Part shown: positions 36,539 to 49,292 of the stretch, piece after piece
How the letters are laid out: every line of letters begins with the position of its first letter
How positions within the stretch are numbered: position 1 is the first letter of the stretch
Source of the DNA: Bimuria novae-zelandiae CBS 107.79
Taxonomy: Eukaryota > Ascomycota > Dothideomycetes > Pleosporales > Didymosphaeriaceae
Direction: 5' to 3'
Length of the DNA stretch: 64,000 nucleotides
Assembly (NCBI GenBank): GCA_010015655.1
Contig: ML976661.1
Span: forward strand, 483,682 to 547,681
The notes under the pieces: model-generated
What the model was told of the DNA's origin: nothing
What the model saw: the letters and a program-made list of their open reading frames with translations, nothing else
Database searches by the model: none
Program-made: the position numbers and the translations under genes

Positions 36539-37757
36539 CATGAGCCATATTGCTTGGAAAGGAATTGAACATTCATACCAGGTTGTTCTTGATCGACTGA
36601 CCACATCACCAAGGTAGACTCCGACCCAGCACGAGACGATAGCTTTCTGGACGGCACCGGATCCATGTCTGGCGAGCTTGCTCTCATGGTTCTCACGGAG
36701 TTTCTGAGCACAATCTTCTTTCCTTGACAAGAGCAGAGTGTTAACGGAGTTAGGTTATAGATTGCGACATAGCATGGGATCTGCGTACTCAGGCTCTGAC
36801 GAATCTTGTACGTCTTACGGCTTTTTAATCATCGCACTGATTGCCGCCTGCTGGGACTCTCACGGATGCGTATTCAGAAGTATTCGACAGGCTCCCCCTC
36901 GCCTCTCAACGTATCAATTGTATGTTCGCAGGGTCGGTTGGGCAATAGTTGCTATGCCAAGGCATAACGACCAGTGGTTCTCCCCCGTCACAGCGGGGCA
37001 CACTTTCTGTTCCGCCCTTTCAACCGTCCCTAATGGCAATGTATTTCTGTCACAATGCTGCTGTGACATCAACGACTTTCCGACCGATCGGTCTGTAGTG
37101 CAGGCTGCAGCGAAAGTCTTGCCACGGAAAGGATCCTGCTGCTGTATAAATGAAGAGGGTCGCCTCCTGGAATCAACAGTTATCCTACCGTGGGGAGGAA
37201 TAAACCGTTTTGCACTGCAGAGTAGGTAGGTTGAGGTTGGTTGTACATCATTGTGGGTAAGTTGCGTGCCCACCGGCGTATTGGTGCTCCACTGGCAGTG
37301 TACTGCGCGGATCTAGCCCATGTTACCGGGATGGCAGTCTTCGGTCACTTTTCTTTATGAGGGGCTAGAACTTGTAGATTTGTACTGCTTAGAATATCGC
37401 ACCGGTCATCACCCTCCTCGCACTGGTAGGCGTTTCTCTAGGCAGCTACTCACTAGTTTCTCAGGATCACGTCTACCTAGGGTTGGTCTGCGGAGCCAAT
37501 CTATGAGGATCATCTACCATCCGCTTACGCTATGGATTGCAGAATTGGGGCGTCTGTAAGAGCTGGATCGAGTCTGCTGTACATATCTATGCGCGACTGA
37601 TTGAGCGCACTCGTGATCATTATAGAAGAGTAGGTAGTCATTAATGGGTATCCTGAAAGTATCATCTTCCCCGCTGTTAGCCCCCCAACACCCATGTGTA
37701 TGCGTACAAGTAAGCACCCTGCCGACCCCGTCCAACGCTGCTCTCATCAATGGCCCA
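36539..37757. other. Intergenic, nothing convincing
   Basis: Divided between the MFS promoter and the helicase 3' flank. Open frames of up to 163 codons occur on the plus strand (36738-37229) but have no recognisable product and no splice support. Confidence 0.5.
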
Positions 37758-40700
37758 TCAATGGCTCGGAGGCCCTCCAAAGATGCTCAACGTAATGGGT
37801 TGAGACGTTGGACCAGCTTGTAGGCCCTCCACAGCAGCCGCCTCCTCTGGCGGCGCCGTGAACGGCTCGACCACCGGTCTACGCGGCGTGTCTCCGCTTC
37901 CTCCCCTCGCCTCCTCATCTTCTCCTTTACCCCTCATCTTAGCTTTCTTCGCCGCCTTCCCTTTCTCCTCCCTCCTCCCCAAATAATGATGATACCTCTC
38001 CCTTCCCTCCCTCCCAAACACCCTCTGCGGCACTTCTAACCTTGCAAACTTCTGCACACCCTCTCCTTCCCCCTCCCCAACAGGTAGCACCCTTGCATTC
38101 TGAATGATATCCACAATCCCCGCATCGTCCTCCAGCTCCTTAGCCTGCACATGCTGCTGCCTCGTCATGCGCTTCGCGGCCTTGAAAATCGCCTCTTCCA
38201 TCGTGCCCTCCAACACGAGCGTTTCAACCAGGACCTCCTTCGCCGTCTGCCCGATACGGTGCGCGCGCTTGATAGCCTGCGCCTCGATGCCTGGGCGGTT
38301 AATCGGGTTCACGATGAGCACGATGTTTGCGGCGTTGAGGTTGAGGCCTAGCGCGCCGCAGGCGACGTCGATGAGGAGGACGCGAATTGAGGGGTCGGCG
38401 GAGAAGGCGGCGACGTAGGCGGCGCGGGTGGCGTTGTCGAGGGTGCGCGCGTAGATGCGGTGGTTTATGTAGAGCAGCTCGAGGGCTTGGGCGAGGTAGA
38501 AGGCTGTGTTGTCGCCGTCGTAGAAGATGAGGATCTTGGAGGTGGGCGCGTGGTGTACGACTTTTGTGAGGAGGTAGGAGAGCTTGGCGGACGAGGTGCC
38601 GATGATGTGTGTGTTGGCGAGGGGCGAGGTGCTGGGGAGGCGGGCGATTTCGTCCGAGAGGGTGAGTTTGCGCTTTCGGGGAATGGTGGAGGATTTCGGG
38701 TGGGACGGGGTTGCGCTGGTGTCTGGCACTGTCGAGGAATGCTCGGTTTTGATAGGCGTAACAGGTTCCCGCTTTGTGTTCGCCTTTGTATGAGTTGTAA
38801 CAGGTTTGATGGGTAAAGATTTGGTCACCATTGCTGATGCGCGGCGACTCGTGAGAGGTGATGCTCCGACGGCTGAAGAGGGCACACCTGCTTTGTGCAA
38901 CTCTTCGTTCCCGGTGATCTTCACATCTTCCTTCGTCTTTGTCTTTGTCTCAGCCTCGTGTATTTCTGCGAGTTTCGCTTTGGCGACTTTCCCAACGACG
39001 TCCAGCCCTTCTGATGGGTCGTCTGATAGTATCTGGTGATCGACATGTGATTGCCCTTGAAGGAGCTGAGTTATACCGATCACAGTTGGCTTTTCGGCAT
39101 ACGATAGCGCGAAACTCTCCTCAGAGTCTACTGGCCAATTTTCGACCGCGATGCCTGTGTTTAGGTGAGTAATCTGTTTCTTACCGGAAACTCATGGTAC
39201 CTAACGGACAGGTACAAAGTAGGTGTCAGCCACTGTATCGCCTGTCCTGGGTCAACACACAGGACTAGGACAATGCTAAATGGAACTGTCTTACCCAACT
39301 TTGTGCCTTAACGACTGGGTAACACAACTTACCAACTTCATGTGCCTTGCTTAGAGCTTTCCAGCTTTCCGATTCAAGAAGCGTAGAGATAGCTTGACAA
39401 CTCTCCAAAAGCGATTGTGCGTCTTCAGCAGAGCAATTCTTGTCTTCTTTGGCGAGATATCTGGCGCTAGTCTCCAGTGTTGTCGCAACATCGTCTACAC
39501 TGAAACCAGTCCAAGTGAAGTTTGATTGACGCAGATTGCGTATCAAGCTGTGTCTAGCCTTCGCACTATTTCTATGGAAGAGATAGTCGACATCGGACCG
39601 TTCACTGGTGATCGCATTCGCCCGCAACACCTGAACGAATAGATTCTGTACCTGGAAAAAGCGTGAGCGGAAAGCCCAGTCATAGTCACGGATGTTCGGA
39701 ACTTACCATTTTGTCAAACCAACATGGCTTCAGGTATACAACCCGATGTCGTTTTGGTGGCAGCTGGATATCCCTCGCGACATCTTCTGGTCGTGTCTTG
39801 ACTACCAAGCCTTCTAGCGTCCGTCGGAAGCATGCAGAAAAGCCGGAATATGTCTTATTGTGTATATGCTCATGCCGGTAGATGTACTCGTCCCAATCAA
39901 GACGGGACTCACCACTGCACGCCGCCCATGGCCGAACCATTAGAAAATTCGATGCCAGGGTACCCAAAGCCTTGGCGGCTTTCGTGTTCTCGTCATCAAG
40001 CGTGAAAGCTTTTCTCTGTTCGATGGCTAGCTCACGCGTTAGTTTGGCGTCGTTGGATTCTTCCTCGATGGATGTAAGATCGACTTCGGCCCCAACCAGG
40101 TCTTTTGCGGGCGTCCCACTGACGATCCATCGGCGCTCGACTTCGAGCTGCTTGGATACTAGCACCGCATTCGACACCGAGGATGAGAAGTGGTGACCTT
40201 CATCTATGATGACACGCAGCCAGTGGAGTTTCCTTAGCGGACTTTCGTAGACTTGTCCCTTGCAGGTGCAATCGGGTATGTTCGACGCACCAATATAAGG
40301 GCAGTTGCAACTGCGAGGGGCACCGAAGCCTAGTCTGCGTCCCTTCTCGTCGGTTCCATGCCGAACCTCTTGCTCGAAACGATTGCGCGTGAAGAGTATG
40401 ACATCATATCTCATAAGCTTTGTGGGCGGTGGCAGATCGTTTGTGAAATCCATCACGTATCCGTCATCTTCGACTGTTAACGCACTGCTTTTCTTTGCAC
40501 GCTTCGGGACGGTGTCCACAACTAGGACCTTAAGTGCGTCCTTGGTGAGATGTTTGCGAATTTCGGATTGCCATTGATGGAGAAGATTGCGCGGAACCAC
40601 TACGATCGTGCCAGCACACATAACCAACTGGCGTGGCGGTGGGATGACTGTATTTCTGTTCATCCGCGGGAGGTCTAGTGGGATCTCGTAGCAGGGCGTG

Positions 40701-42351
40701 TTCTGTTCCAGAACATCCTTCAAGTCGCGCAGATCAAGATCTCCATACGCTTCGTACTGCTCCACTTCATGCTTCGCAGGAATAGCATGGCGGCCAAGTA
40801 TGCTAGCAGCCATGGTCTTGAGAGAGCCGACTCGACTGCGTATAGGGGGAGGGGTTTGATATGTGGCAGGTATCTGAGGCAGGTGTCCTTTGGTGGCCAA
40901 AATCACCGACAAGCAAATAATGGTTTTACCCAAGCCCTGTTGGCGTTAGTCCTAGATTTTCTCGTCAGGTTGCGAAAACAGTGGGGAAACGGGCTCATAG
41001 GCGACGACGACGAGGATGAGAAGAGCGGCCCTTTTCGCAGATGCGCAGAGGGAATGTCGCAATAATCACATCCGTCTTACGGTAGTTCAAGTTAAGCTTA
41101 CCATCGTTTCTGCTAAAATGCCACCCCGATTGGCTTCATAGAACTTCGGCTCTTTCACAAATGACCCGTCTCTTGCTCCGAAGTAGAACGTCTCACCATT
41201 TGGGGATTGTCGCACATCAAACCGCGGATCGAGCTGGAGCTGAGGTGCCGCTTCTCGTTGTACCATCAAACTCGCTGACCTCGCTTGGTAAGGATAAAGT
41301 TTAGACTTCAGTCCTGGGACTGGTGGATCCTCCACGCCATCCGCAGGGTCATATGCGACTGAGTCTAGCAGATCTTCAACTGCTCTCCTGCTATATCGGC
41401 TCTTGATCTTCTCCGAAGCAGGTGCAGGAGACGGCAACTTGTTGAACAGATAGAACAATGAAACATTTTCCGCAGTTGCCCAAGGATCGAAGTGCTGTAT
41501 GGTGCGGGGAAAATGCTGCCCTGACCAAGCTTCTAGCGAGATGTCAACATGCCGTAGGAGAGAGCGCAAGGCGGTCTTCAGATTTTTGCTGTTTCGATCG
41601 ATGAACTTGCGGCCCCAGTCCTCTGGTAGAAGATAGATGCGGGCAAGAGAAGTTACCGTAATATCGCACGAATTCGCAAACATTCGGATCCAGCGAGCTT
41701 CCAGTAACCTTGCGGCTTCATTTCCTATTATTACTTTCACCTTTTCGGGTAGATCATGATGGACAAGCTCCTTCCAATCGCTTCGTGTGTTGTTGTGATC
41801 ACTAGAAAGTGCATGGTCTAGACGTAAGCAACCCAACGCAATGTACTTCTTCAGGTCTTGCAGCTTGGCTTCGAGTTCAGGCGCATCAGACTCAATTGAC
41901 GACATTGGCGTAGATATCAGCGACGTCGTCGCTGACGACTCCATCTGGTCATATGATACTGGTTCCACACTGAGAGACGGATGCTTTGATGCTAACTGAT
42001 GATCCTGGTGGTAAGGAGGAAGGCGCAGAGTGAGACAGGGGTGCTGCGCCCTGAAGACAACACCGCCACGACGACGCCGTACAATGCGGAAAAGCCGTAG
42101 GCTGAAAACCGGGAATCAAAGTTGCAACGAGGAACCTCAATCGTTACACCTTGCTGCGGCTTGTTGGTGAGAGAAATTGTGGATGAACACCGGCAGGCAC
42201 CCGTGAGCACGGACCTTGCGCTAGTGGGTTGCAGCCCGATGCAACCAACCCCAGCGCAACCACGACTGAGTCCCTAATCAACTCGGGTGAGACCTCACTG
42301 TCGCAGCTCAGCAGAACCGACATTCTTCAAAGAATCGATTGTTTGAAACAT
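37758..42351 (-). CDS. SNF2-family helicase/ATPase (about 1330 aa, first exon uncertain)
   Basis: Nuclear Swi2/Snf2 ATPase of the Rad5/SHPRH-like branch. Secure exons are 41102 to about 42101, 39707-40936, 39333-39651 and 37758-39154. Motif I is GLGKT, split by the intron at 40937-41101 (Met ends one exon, GLGKT starts the next). Motif II is DEGH in RVIIDEGHHFSS; motif III is WIVSGTPAKDL. The C-terminal helicase lobe has KILIFYDGDN and motif VI QAIKRAHRIGQTKEV-like sequence. An acidic/basic Ser-Pro linker separates the lobes; I do not see a RING finger. A first exon at 42299-42351 (GTGAGG donor at 42298) joined to 42101 gives 1332 aa in frame, but a second open frame (41992 to about 42240) overlapping the start looks equally protein-like. 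See findings. Confidence 0.88.
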
Positions 42352-42762
42352 GTAGCATGGGATTCAGATTACACGCGAGGCTGCCTCGCCACCGCGGCGA
42401 TCCTGATCCGCACGTGCACGAGCATCTGCCCAGGTGAAATCCGAGTCTTTCTCAAGACTGCCTGTGCCAACCTACTATTGGGGTGTCAGGCCCTTCTTCT
42501 TGGGTAGCAAACCGACCGACAAAACATGTCTGACCATTCGACGGTATTATCCAATGAGAAGATTCCGTGGCAGACCGCAGCAGTACAACTAAGTTGCTCT
42601 TCTCACAGCAGCAATACACGCATACTTAACACCCTCCTACTATCCGATCCGCCTACAAGTCCTCAAATCACCTCACATCATCATACTACACTCCATTCTC
42701 CGTCCCCTTATTATTTCTCCTCGGCTCCTCTCACCATCCGTACCGTTTTCCTCTGTCCCCTC

Positions 42763-42987
42763 CTACTTCAATCCCCATTCTTCTTTTCGCTCACTCCTCC
42801 CCTCATGCGTACACTCATCACAGAAACCCTCGCTCTGATACCGTACCCCGGCCTGGTAGAACGGACACGGAAACAGCGAGAGATGCGCATCAGTGCTGCT
42901 GTTGTAACACGTCTCGACGGGGCCGGCAGGGCCGGTAGGGCCGGTGTGGTTGCATGAGAGGTAGAGGGTGTAGGGATGAAGACACAT
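42763..42987 (-). CDS. Small cysteine-rich protein (74 aa), hypothetical
   Basis: A single-exon frame from ATG at 42987. The product starts MCLHPYTLYLSCNHTGPTG and carries Cys/His spacing (C2, H4, C12, H14, C27, C41, C57, C60) reminiscent of the small 'C...H...C.H' zinc-binding-like proteins frequent in Dothideomycetes. There is no signal peptide. Codon use is coding-like and the opposite-strand frames lack recognisable content. The gene lies head-to-head with nothing nearby, 0.4 kb upstream of the helicase. Confidence 0.4.
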   Translation of the reverse strand: MCLHPYTLYLSCNHTGPTGPAGPVETCYNSSTDAHLSLFPCPFYQAGVRYQSEGFCDECTHEGRSERKEEWGLK

Positions 42988-44697
42988 CTTGTTGTTGTGG
43001 GTTGTGGTTTTGGTCGTGTAGATTTTTTGGTGGCTGAAAATTCCTTTAAAAAGAGGGATCGGAAGTAGTTTTATATGGAGTGCTGTGTTAGTCTAGCGCA
43101 GCTGAAGATATGCTACGTAAGGGGTGGATTCATACAAGGGATTAATGCACGACAGCGCAGATTTGGGAGAGGTGTTGTGATGCTCGCTTTCGATTGTTGA
43201 TGGTTATTGAGACGATTCCCGTCTAGCGGCGAGCCACACCGCATCGAAGAAGTGCGGATTAGCGACCCTATTGTTCCGAACGGACTTGTGAACCGAAAAC
43301 CGTGAAGAGAACGCTGCCCAGCGTCAAGATAAATGCGTTCTTTGTCGCGGAGGATGTGCAAAAGTCATTACAGCCAAGTTCTAGATGGAGGATCATGGAG
43401 GACAGAAGTAAATATTGCCTCAATTGTGCAAGCGGCATGCGCTATTTATGCGTTAAAATCGGCATATATGATATAAAGCCAAGCGATGAGACATGATTTC
43501 CGAAGCATCGCAGCGGCTACGAAATAGCTCCGCACCTGCTGCTGGTTAGTGTTGTTTCATAAGCTTATCAGTTTCAAGACTACATAACAAAATTGAAAAA
43601 GGGGTCGCTATCAAACATCATTGTCTTATTACACATACTAGCAACGGCTTTTGTTCATTGCGTATTTACGTAACTGAGTGTCCTCACTACGTTAACACTC
43701 CTGGAAGAAACTCTAGGCATGGTTTTTATTACTGAATTATATATATGTGATTCTTCTCTAAACTATTTAATAATGTCCTGCAAGATACTGGTCCTAGAGT
43801 GTACTCAGCAGACTCAGTACGTGAATTAGTGATCAGATTTAATAACGCAGGTGTTGCGAGAGCTTTTTCGACGCCCTCAGCTTTCATCAAGGCTTGACTT
43901 TACATAAAGAGCGCGGAGGTGTCATAATTTGCAATCCAAGGCTTCTCTTGTTGGTTATAGGTCTGGCGCGGGCTATCGATGCAGGATCTCCTACCGCGGG
44001 GTCCGCTGAAGACTACAAGCTATTCCAAGCAGACATAGGGACATAGGACGTGAAATCATCACATAACAGGCCTTGTCACCTGCTATATTGTGAAGAAGTA
44101 ATTCCAACCGTTTACGCGCCTCGCCGCATTGTTGGGATTTGCAGGTGTTTAGCTTATTTCTGGTCTTCTACAGCCGGAATTGCTCCGCCTAACAGGCTTT
44201 AAAATGTGCAGATTTGTCCACATTGCATTGGCACAGCAGAAATTGCGTGCCTCTCGCTGCCGTAGGTTAGTCGCTCTCGGGGACCCCACGGTGGCGGTCT
44301 CTCAATGCAAAAAAGGGTAGGACTGTCCTTTGCAAAAGAAGGACAGCTACCGCCCAGGTTACGGTTCGAACATCTGCAAAAAAGAAGGCTAACCCGATGT
44401 CAGCTCGTTGACTCAATGCCAACCACTCGATCATAACCGCTAGGCTCTCTGTTCTCTGTTCTCTGTTCTCTGTCAGCGCTGTCCGAAGATGAAAATCTCT
44501 TGAAACGAGGGAGTTATATACACCAAAAGAGACCCCTTGGTGTATAGTAAACAGCACTTTGTGGGGCTAAGCGAGCGTGGGCAGGCAGGCACGGTGAGAG
44601 ACGATATTACCGTGAAGCTCTCTCTCTCCCTAACAACATCACCCTCCCACACCTACGACACTGCAACTCTCTCTCCGCAACTGCGCGCGCCATCATC
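42988..44697. other. Intergenic, nothing convincing
   Basis: No coding frame is supported. The last 100 bp before 44698 are CT-rich and promoter-like; a CTCTGTT triple repeat lies at about 44445-44472. Confidence 0.55.
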
Positions 44698-44904
44698 ATG
44701 GCACCCTCAGCTCCTCCCTCGCGCTCTGCCTTCGGCCGTGGCGGCTATGACATCACGTCCCACCCCATTGTTCAGGGCCCCGCGCCCCCCAAGAACAAGA
44801 CCGGCTGCGGCCCGCCCAAGAAGCTTCCTGCGCCGCGAGACGTGAATGGCCTCTTTAAGATCGCACCACGCCCGCTGGCCCCCCTTTCTCCTAAGGTGCA
44901 GTAG
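44698..44904 (+). CDS. Small Pro-rich basic protein (68 aa), hypothetical
   Basis: The frame starts at an excellent fungal start context (CATCATC before ATGGC) after a pyrimidine-rich leader with 'CTCTCTCTCC' runs. The product begins MAPSAPPSRSAFGRGGYDIT and is Pro/Lys-rich throughout, without signal peptide or cysteine motif. Codon use is strongly biased to C/G-ending codons as in the neighbouring real genes. No function is recognised. Whether further exons follow is open: an intron could start after 44895. Confidence 0.5.
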   Translation: MAPSAPPSRSAFGRGGYDITSHPIVQGPAPPKNKTGCGPPKKLPAPRDVNGLFKIAPRPLAPLSPKVQ

Positions 44905-46689
44905 CAGCAACAGCAAGACCCGCTGCAAGGCGACAAGTCCGGTGGCAATGCCGGCAAATAGGCGTATGTGACTTTCCCACATCCATCGGAATGCACTGAC
45001 AAGCAAGTAGGCTCCAGACCGACACCGACGTGCGTATCCTATGAACCCCTATACCATACCGTGCTAAGGAGGACAAGGCTAACGGGTGTATAGCGCAAGA
45101 CCGTCACCGACATGAGCAACGGGCGTTTGGGATGGCGTTTCGGCTTCCAGGGTTCACGCTTTCGGTTTTTCTTTGCCTTCATGGGTTTACGGGTGGATGG
45201 CGATGTAGTATACCAGATCAGTGAGGCCCACTGAGGATCCGATCATGAATCAATCAGTCCATGTTCATGTCTCATGTTCCTTATCTCTTAGTGATACTCT
45301 TAACGGTAGAGTGTTCAGAGGCCGGAGCGGCTTCCGAGGCCCTTGGCCTTTCTTTCGGTTCAGCTTTGGCATCCGGGCTCCAGGATATACAGGATGCCTC
45401 CCCGCGTTGCGATCTAGACGGGGTGGAGGAGCACCATGGAGGCTGACCCTGTGCTATAAATGACCCTCTGAGATAGCTCTGTATAATCGAACATGGTCAG
45501 AATCAAACTCCATGCATAGTGTGATGCCCGTGTGGTGTAGGAAACATCACCCCAGGCTCAGGGACGTCCAAAGTTAGTTCGGACGCTATTTGGTAAGCAT
45601 GCAGGAAGGATCCACATGCAACCCCTCGTCCTCCCAACATCGGAGCTCTCTACGCACATGTCCAGAACATTGAACGTCTTTGATGTTCTGCAAAGGCGCT
45701 TGTCCTGCTGGCACAAGCTGATACAGCTCGTAGGCCCTTCGACCTCGAGATCACGAACAACATACTCGATCTTTAATCAAGACTAACTTTGATGCCTCTA
45801 GCTGGTGGAGCGCTTACGATGTAGACACGCAGCATGTAGTCTCCTGTCCTAGCCGCAATGCTTTGACGCAGCTCATCTGAGCGTCTGGGGTTTGCACACT
45901 AACTTCACAGCTTCTTCCTTGTTGTCGCAACCTTTCTAGCAGCATAACACCGGGCACTCCGATCGAACAGTGCAGCGCGTCCTCCATAGGCATACGTCTA
46001 GCGCTTACACTTGACTGCTATGGCCGTTATCGGTACACTCGAGGAAGACCTCTCACGAGTTTGCTCCTGCGTATCCTTTACGTCGGCTGGCCGTCGAGTC
46101 GATTGCTATTGCTCCGAGACCTTCGCCTTGTCAGACCTCCCCACAACACCAAATATACGAATAAAATATACGGGATGGGATTTGAATTACTCTAAATACC
46201 CTCCGCTATATCTTTTATCTTTCGATAACCTGGTGTTGAGCCTCGAGACGGGGGGCCGAGGGTAGTGGGGTGAGGCTCCAGCCGCTCCCGCTGGGCCTGC
46301 CAGCATCACGACGACACCCATGGCCATCGCGACACCACAGCAGCAATAACGGGAGTTCGCAGCGCCTTGAGAACTCGAGGACATGACTTGCTATACAACA
46401 TCGCTTGAGTGTGAGACCTCCCTTACCCTTGGTCGGCGGGTCCGGACCCTCGGCGGGGATCTTAATCGAATTGACATCCTCGAAGCATTGCAACCACCGC
46501 CGCCATGGGAGAGCAATGAGCCTCTGGAAACAGCACACCGATTGAATAGCTAATGACCGCATTTCGTGTAGGCAATTCGGCTTGGTTACTGATAGGGTAG
46601 CCCTCGAACGACCGAACCCCTTCTTCCAGCCGTCCGCCGATGCCGCCACGAACGTTTTCGAACGCCCGCCCCCACTACCGCAGCGAGCA

Positions 46690-47240
46690 TAGCACAACGG
46701 AGAGAATGCAGCAGCCGGGTACAGCTACGTGCGAACAATGTGCATGGTCTCTCAGCAGCGATGCGCCCTACCCTGACTGTGGAGATTCGCCCTCGACCGT
46801 GTCCGGCACTTTCAGAGCCGCTGAGCATACACCGAGCAAACCACACACCTGGAGAATGCTGGAGGTACGACTTCTGGACTTGGAAGCATTCATAAGGACG
46901 CGTCTATTGGCGGTCTACGGCTGGTGGACATGCAACACCAGGGAACTCAAGACATGGCATCGTCACTGACCACCAGGTCTGCTGTCATTCCGCCAGCCGT
47001 TCTGAGAGGCAAGGATGCGATGCTCACGATCAAGGGACCTCTGAGCAGCAGCGATGGACCGCATGACGTTTGCGAAAATCCGCCCTAGATCGTGTTCTGC
47101 ACCTTCACAGTCGCTGAGCCTGCACCTCTGACGAGCGACGACCCGAGGACGAACTAGAGTGCGACCTCTTGGCTTGGAAGCATATAAAAAGGGTATCCAT
47201 TGGCGCTTACCAGATGGCGGAACTGTGACACCAACGGACG
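46690..47240. repeat. Diverged tandem duplication, period about 320 bp
   Basis: Copy 1 (about 46735-46940) and copy 2 (about 47025-47240) share ordered blocks: CAGCGATG, then ATTCGCCCTCGACCGTG versus ATCCGCCCTAGATCGTG, GCTGAGC, and CTTGGAAGCAT followed by a TTGGCG block. Similarity is about 70 percent by eye in the matching blocks, so the duplication is old. Confidence 0.5.
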
Positions 47241-47361
47241 GGAGGTGCCCTTGCATATACAACGGAGCTGATGTTTTCGGACCGGCTCGTTCAGGAGATA
47301 CCCAGGTGCTGGTCTCGACCAAGGCTTGTATGTGCAAAATCGGTGTGGACATTCCAGGGGT

Positions 47362-47736
47362 TCATTGTCCCGGCACACACAGACGGTGAAAGCGCAGAGA
47401 ACACAACCCCGGGTTAGGCAACATAGCCACGACACCTCCGCGGTCATTCCAGCAAGGAGGGTTATGCATAATGGAGCAGTAGCTCGTGTCCGGGCAATAG
47501 TTGGAATGCGCTGCCGCGACACATGCTGGACATCCAGCTAGAAGAAGCTTCATGGCAGTTGGAGCCTCAATAGCCCTTGCAGAAAGCCCTCTCTGGGAAG
47601 CGGAGCCTGCGATGTCTTTACCAGGATTCATTCGACGGGGGCGCGCCTCTGAGTGCATTACGGTAGGCAGGCCTGCCAACAGAAGACAACCTCGTACGAA
47701 CACCCAGAGAAACATCCGGTAGAGGTCCACAATCAC
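47362..47736 (-). CDS. Doubtful small secreted Cys-containing protein (124 aa)
   Basis: An uninterrupted frame whose N-terminal part (MFLWVFVRGCLLLAGLPTV, from the second Met) reads like a signal peptide. The C-terminal half has seven Cys (GCPAC, YCPDTSYC, PPC and two more). This is the layout of small secreted effector-like proteins, and its position in a gene-poor region fits. However, no splice sites, homologue or promoter can be shown, and chance is possible. Confidence 0.22.
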   Translation of the reverse strand: MIVDLYRMFLWVFVRGCLLLAGLPTVMHSEARPRRMNPGKDIAGSASQRGLSARAIEAPTAMKLLLAGCPACVAAAHSNYCPDTSYCSIMHNPPCWNDRGGVVAMLPNPGLCSLRFHRLCVPGQ

Positions 47737-49292
47737 CAGCCTCTGACGACCGACCGACCGACCCGAGCCTGCATGGACAGACGGATATAGAGCAGGTCAG
47801 ATGCTACCTCCCACATGTCGGTGACTCAAAGGAATAAGAACGGCGCCTGTTTCCGGGGTGGTCACGCACTCCATGTGGCCTCGCGGCCCACGGAACAAGA
47901 CAAGACAAACGTTCTGGTACGTGAAAGATCTCAGCAAGATGGCATGCACTGGCCTCTTCCCATAATAACATATGGCTCGGCGAGGTGCAGCTCACGCGTA
48001 CGAAAAGGTGCAGAAGTTTGATCCATCCAGAGTGTTTGTTGAGGAAATTGTTCCAGACGGAATGCATCCCGGTCCGGTGGAATTCTCATTTCGAAGGTCT
48101 CAATCCTGGAGTGGTTCCAGATCTTTGGTCCTATTCGCGATGTCGTCCCATCTATGGAGGAATATTTGGGTTTCCAGGAGCATGTTGAGGCTTGTGTGTT
48201 GGATCAAGAAAGAGCTTGGGTTGATATGGAAAGTCTTGAGTGAGGAGCGACCCAAGATCGATCAGTAAGGTGGAAGTTGAAGAAAATTGCAAGCCTGGAA
48301 TCTGGAAAGAACGCGAAGGATATCACGCTTTCCCTGGATGCCCGTGGAACGCCCCAAGCAGTCGAAAAATCTTCGAGTCGGATCTCACATCTAATTCTTT
48401 CGGACGAAGTGTCCCTGAGACCAGGATTACACGACCAATATCAGCAAAATCATCACTCTGCTAGCGTGGAAGGTGGCCGGAATGGTTCGTACGGGCTGCC
48501 ATGCCGGTTTGCGATGAACCTCTTGGAGGTGCATCGCCGCTGTGTATGCTTTTGAACCTCCTGGCGGCGTAGGCTGTTGTCACACCTTCATGCGGTGGCA
48601 AGGCCACATTACTTGGGCCAACATACATGCTCCAGCAGCCCTGATTCTCTACAGTTGCAATCAAAAGATCCTCTTCAACATTGTACTCTGGCATTGCCTG
48701 CGCCTGGTTTAGGTTTTGTGGGACAGGGCACTGCGAAATGGAGGGTTGTATTCCGCAGCGTTCTCGACCGTGCTCCCTCAATGGCTTTTTTCGGTATCCG
48801 AGATTGTACTTTGCGCAGTATGATGGGCGCGGAAACGGAGCGCTGTATCCTCTGCTGATCGCCTGTGCTGTCGTTGCTCACTCTGCAAAGCTAGAGGCCC
48901 TCCGTCGATGTCGCTTTTGCCCATTCCGGATGTCCGCTCTCATCGTTGCGTTACCAGGCCTGGAGCCACCTACAGCATATGGATTGTTCTTCAAGTCCGC
49001 ATATCTTCGCGAAGATTGCTAGCGTCTCGATGGGACCCGTTAGCGAGCGACATTCGAACCCAAAGCCTTGTCTTTTCGAGTGGACTGCCGGTGGGATCGC
49101 GGAGCCTCTTCATGCGATCGGCGCGTAGAGGGATGTCTTGATTGCGAGCGCCGTTGACGCTGATGTATTTCCCGCTCGAGTGGAGTGTGTCACCGAAACG
49201 AGACAGCGGTTGATGCACATCGGACTCGCGAGCTGTCGACCCTTCCCGAGCTAGCTGAGGCAGTGTAGCGTGTACATGCCGACGTCGACCTC

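Noticed and set aside
42526..42957. Plus-strand 143-codon frame
   Set aside because: It runs through a CT-rich low-complexity stretch, and the opposite strand holds a more convincing small Cys-rich frame.
49060..49080. TTCGAACCC string as a tRNA T-loop
   Set aside because: Flanking bases do not form a T stem and no anticodon arm lies at the right distance.
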